The notes below the pieces were generated by a model. It worked only from the letters and a program-made list of their open reading frames with translations, was not told where the DNA came from and made no database searches. The position numbers and the translations under genes are program-made. A stretch of 17,754 nucleotides of DNA from CAYWFP01 sp964457365 (GTDB lineage: Bacteria > Planctomycetota > SZUA-567): the NCBI GenBank assembly GCA_964457365.1, contig CAYWFP010000084.1, positions 1-17,754 of the forward strand. The letters are read 5' to 3'. This document shows positions 15,415-17,754 of this stretch, one piece after another. Position 1 is the first letter of the stretch; every line of letters starts with the position of its first letter.

Positions 15415-16299
15415 CTACTCCAGCGCGGCCTTGGCCTCGGCTTCGAGATCCTTGATCTTCTCCTCGAAGCCGACGCGCTTGATCGTCGGCAGGCTCGGCA
15501 AGACCTTGCGGAACCAGTGCGCCGCGCGCATCAGCATGTGATGCTTCAGCTCCGGTTCCTTCTGCGCTTCGCCGAGTTCCTTCCACCCCTTGCCCAACTC
15601 GATGAAAGCGCCCGGGCTGCGCGGCTTGTTCATCTCCACCTTGGCCACGGCGGCGAGCTTCGGATCGCCGCTCTTGGCCAGATGCGGCAGGCCCTCGTTC
15701 CACTTGTCGAGCTCGAAACAGAGATACAGCCCCGCTTCGCGGTTGGCCGCGGTGTCGTCAGGATTCTTCGTCAACGCCTCGGCCAGTTCGGTCATGTAGT
15801 CGCGGCGCTCCTCCTTGACCTTGCCGCCGAGTTCCGCCACGTCCTCGCGCGAGCGTTCGGCGTCGCGTTCGGCCCGCGCGAGCTTGCTCTCCGCCGACTT
15901 GAGCGCGCGCTTGGCCTTCTTCAATTCCTTGCTCAAATCCTTCTCGTCGTCGCGCAACTCGTCGAGTTCCTCCGAGAGACGCGCGCGCTGGTCGGTCTTC
16001 CACCTGCCGAGGTTCGGACGGCGGGCAGTGGAGAGGCGGCTGACCTTGTCGTAGTTTTCCTGCTTGGCCTCGATCGTCTTCTGCAGGCGCTCCAGGTCGC
16101 GATCGAGCTTCTCCACCTCCGCGGCCGTCTCGTCGACGAGACGCTTGTACTCGTCAACCTTGGCCTCGTCCTCGGCCAGCTCCTCGCGCGCATCGGCCAG
16201 CTTCTCCTCCAACTCGTCCTGCGCCCGCACCGCGCCGCCGGCCAGCAACGCCAGGAGAACCAGAGGAAAAAAACCGTTCCGCCACCCTCTTCTCGCCAT
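15415..16299 (-). CDS. Exported coiled-coil protein with planctomycete-type C-terminal module
   Basis: This is a 294-residue protein. A signal peptide (hydrophobic 10-22, cleavage after AVRA near 26) is followed by a long charged coiled coil (about 28-165) and a C-terminal helical module (about 190-294) with DKWNEGLPHLAKSGDPKL, IELGKGWKEL and RAAHWFRKVLPSL. I have seen this last pattern in exported planctomycete proteins; its function is not known to me. The ATG at 16299 has GAGGGAG six bases upstream, preferred over upstream in-frame starts at 16317 and 16332. A promoter lies at 16342-16370, and the PA14-like gene follows downstream. It probably acts in the periplasm, perhaps as a structural or scaffold protein. 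Confidence 0.8.
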   Translation of the reverse strand: MARRGWRNGFFPLVLLALLAGGAVRAQDELEEKLADAREELAEDEAKVDEYKRLVDETAAEVEKLDRDLERLQKTIEAKQENYDKVSRLSTARRPNLGRWKTDQRARLSEELDELRDDEKDLSKELKKAKRALKSAESKLARAERDAERSREDVAELGGKVKEERRDYMTELAEALTKNPDDTAANREAGLYLCFELDKWNEGLPHLAKSGDPKLAAVAKVEMNKPRSPGAFIELGKGWKELGEAQKEPELKHHMLMRAAHWFRKVLPSLPTIKRVGFEEKIKDLEAEAKAALE

Positions 16300-16341
16300 G
16301 ATCCGCTCCCTCGTCATTCGTATAATCTTCACGCAAAACCT

Positions 16342-16370
16342 ATTTTACCTCGTATACGGCGCCAAGGCAA
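16342..16370 (-). promoter_or_regulatory. Sigma-70-type promoter for the exported-protein operon
   Basis: On the - strand TTGCCT (16370-16365) is followed by 17 bases and TAAAAT (16347-16342), a five-of-six -10. The start would be near 16335, about 35 bases before the ATG at 16299. The rest of the gap, 16371-16569, holds nothing I recognise apart from a short direct repeat, CGCAACGC. Confidence 0.55.
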
Positions 16371-16569
16371 CCGCGCCGGCACCGCCAGCATCCATACAGG
16401 AGGCATGCCAGAGCGCGCGTGGCGCTGACAAGCCATACGTACCTGTTGGAGAAGAGGTTACGGTATTTCGGCTGAAAAACGGCTGGGCGTGCACTGCCGC
16501 TTTTGCGGTAATTTCCGGCAACGTCGTGGGAAAACGCAACGCAGGGGCGCAACGCGAGGTGGCGGGCGA

Positions 16570-17316
16570 TTACGACTCTTTGGGCATCAGGATGCGCCCG
16601 CAGCCGGCGCAGACGCACTTGACGATATCCTTCTTCGCCATGACGAGGTTGCGCAGGTTCGGGCTGGCCTTGCGGAAACACGCCTGGCAAATGCCATCGG
16701 CGAGTTCGGCCACGGCATGCCCTTTGCCGCGCTGCAGTGCGGTTACGTAAACCTTCATTGCCGTTTGGTCCAGTTGCCTGATCTTCTCGATATGCTTGTT
16801 GCGCTGCTCGACAAGTTCCTTCTGCTGCACCTTGACCGCTTCGGTTTCGCGCGCGACGCGCGCACGCGTCTCGGCGAGTTCCTGCTCGGCGCGTGAAAGC
16901 GCTTCCTGCCTTTCCTTGAGTTGCTGCCGGAGGGTGTCGAGCTCCTCCATGAACTGCAGCTCCTCGGTCTCCTTGTCGCCGATCTGCTGCTTCAGGTTCT
17001 TGATATGCTCGAAGAGGATCTTGTATTCCTTGTTGTTCTTGCAGATGCGGATCTTCTCCTCCTGGTCGGTGAGATCGGCCTCATAGGTCTTGATATCGAG
17101 GTTGCACTGATCGACCGCGGCCGCTTTTTCGCGAATCGCCTGCTCCATCCCCGCGCGCGCCTCGCGGCTGGCCTGGAGTTCCTTTTCGTTCCTGGCGATC
17201 TCGGCCGGTCCGGTCTGCAGCGTCTCCTTCAGCTCCACGAGCCGGCCGTCGATCTCCGCCAAGGCCAGGATCTCCTCGGCCACCGGCCGGCGCGTCGCCT
17301 CCCCCGCATTCGTCAT
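16570..17316 (-). CDS. Coiled-coil protein with C-terminal C4 zinc ribbon
   Basis: This 248-residue protein belongs to the C4-type zinc-ribbon family (zf-RING_7, COG1579 type). A long helical coiled-coil region (about 12-180) with NNKEYKILFEHIKNLK is followed by two knuckles, ICQACF (Cys210, Cys213) and CAGCGRIL (Cys236, Cys239). The length and architecture are typical. Family members are thought to bind nucleic acid, but their role is not established. The ATG is supported by AGGGAGA five bases upstream. It lies 60 bases after rpoD on the same strand, separated by a terminator hairpin with no room for a clear promoter. Confidence 0.88.
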   Translation of the reverse strand: MTNAGEATRRPVAEEILALAEIDGRLVELKETLQTGPAEIARNEKELQASREARAGMEQAIREKAAAVDQCNLDIKTYEADLTDQEEKIRICKNNKEYKILFEHIKNLKQQIGDKETEELQFMEELDTLRQQLKERQEALSRAEQELAETRARVARETEAVKVQQKELVEQRNKHIEKIRQLDQTAMKVYVTALQRGKGHAVAELADGICQACFRKASPNLRNLVMAKKDIVKCVCAGCGRILMPKES

Positions 17317-17345
17317 CGTCTCTCCCTAGTGCTGATCCGCATAGC

Positions 17346-17373
17346 AAAGCGCCCACCGCGATGCGGTGGGCGC
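17346..17373 (-). terminator. Intrinsic terminator of rpoD
   Basis: A perfect 11-base-pair inverted repeat (17349-17359 with 17363-17373) with a three-base loop lies three bases past the rpoD stop. In the - direction it is followed by TTTGCTAT, a short and interrupted T tract. The stem is strong, the tail weak, so termination may be partial. Confidence 0.7.
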
Positions 17374-17376
17374 CGG

Positions 17377-17754
17377 TTACTGCTGCGTCGTTTCGATCAT
17401 GTCTTCCAGGAAGCCCGAGAGCTTCCGGCTCCGCACCGGATGCTGGAGCTTCTTCAGCGCTTTGGCCTCGATCTGCCGTACGCGCTCGCGGGTCACGTTG
17501 AACTTTCGCCCGACTTCCTCGAGCGTGTAGGTATAGTCGTCGCCGATGCCGTAGCGGAGCTTGATGATCTCGCGCTCGCGATAGGTCAGGCTCTCGAGGA
17601 CCGACTCGATCTTGTCCTTGAGCATCTCGTAGCTGGCGACGTTGACGGGGCTCTCGACGGTCTTGTCCTCGATGAAGTCGCCGAAGTGGCTATCGTCGCT
17701 GTCGCCGGTGCCGATGGGCCGGTCCAGCGAGATCGGGTGCTTGCTGATGCGCAG
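17377..17754 (-). CDS. rpoD: Primary RNA polymerase sigma factor RpoD, C-terminal part
   Basis: The last 125 residues of the housekeeping sigma factor are present; the gene continues past the window edge. The visible part starts within region 3 (HPISLDRPIG, then SHFGDFIED) and includes all of region 4: LTYREREIIKLRYG (4.1) and the helix-turn-helix TLEEVGRKFNVTRERVRQIEAKALKKLQHPVRS (4.2), which reads the -35 element. Region 4 looks standard, agreeing with the TTGACA-type promoters seen in the window. The ending KLSGFLEDMIETTQQ extends a few residues past the usual GFL. The identification is very firm; a close alternative sigma factor is unlikely because of the region 3 and HPVRS motifs. Confidence 0.96.
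   Translation of the reverse strand: MRISKHPISLDRPIGTGDSDDSHFGDFIEDKTVESPVNVASYEMLKDKIESVLESLTYREREIIKLRYGIGDDYTYTLEEVGRKFNVTRERVRQIEAKALKKLQHPVRSRKLSGFLEDMIETTQQ

Noticed and set aside
16340..16690. Small - strand frames in the gap after the zinc-ribbon gene, considered as a gene or as RNase P RNA
   Set aside because: The translations look random and overlap the zinc-ribbon gene. I looked for RNase P RNA because I recall such genes lying near it in some bacteria, but its conserved core motifs are absent on both strands.

Overview
This is a GC-rich, gene-dense chromosomal segment from a Gram-negative bacterium. I see no tRNA, rRNA, CRISPR array, insertion sequence, integrase or phage gene, so it looks like ordinary chromosome. 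Several features point loosely to the PVC/Planctomycetota side of the tree: the RpoD C-terminus, an exported coiled-coil protein with a C-terminal module I associate with planctomycete exported proteins, and a PA14-like/TPR exported protein. That placement is recollection of family patterns, not a search result, and is held at modest confidence.

Layout. Positions 235-1896 hold two + strand genes: a protein resembling NucS/PD-(D/E)XK nucleases but lacking the E-x-K catalytic pair, and a DJ-1/PfpI protein. A terminator-like hairpin follows. Positions 1968-5294 form a tightly coupled + strand trio: a stand-alone 2-hydroxyacyl-CoA-dehydratase-like (HgdB family) protein, a flippase-like/LPG-synthase-type membrane protein, and a PHP-domain hydrolase. 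A 255-nt leader with several hairpins and an intrinsic-terminator shape precedes a polyamine pair, speH (TTG start) and an aminopropyltransferase (GTG start, 19-nt overlap) whose motifs look like thermospermine synthase. bioA lies convergently on the - strand, separated by one base. A 56-residue zinc-ribbon protein and an M32 carboxypeptidase follow on the + strand, then a 939-residue protein with a receiver domain and a large unrecognised output region.

The strand flips at about 13.1 kb. Reading leftward from the right edge are the end of rpoD, a perfect hairpin terminator, a coiled-coil C4 zinc-ribbon protein, an exported coiled-coil protein, and an exported PA14-like/TPR protein. The last two probably form one operon from a recognisable sigma-70-type promoter.

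How the genes work together. SpeH decarboxylates S-adenosylmethionine and the aminopropyltransferase uses the product to make a polyamine. BioA also uses S-adenosylmethionine, as an amino donor in biotin synthesis, but is transcribed separately. The trio at 1968-5294 is co-translated, though its shared job is unknown. I did not find a clear new defence or mobile system. The most unusual items are the leader before speH, the thermospermine-like enzyme, the catalytically degenerate nuclease-like protein, and the receiver protein with an unknown output domain. No stretch over 300 bases lacks a gene. The longest gaps are 1-234 (promoter for the first gene), 5295-5549 (speH leader) and 16300-16569 (a promoter, otherwise nothing recognised).
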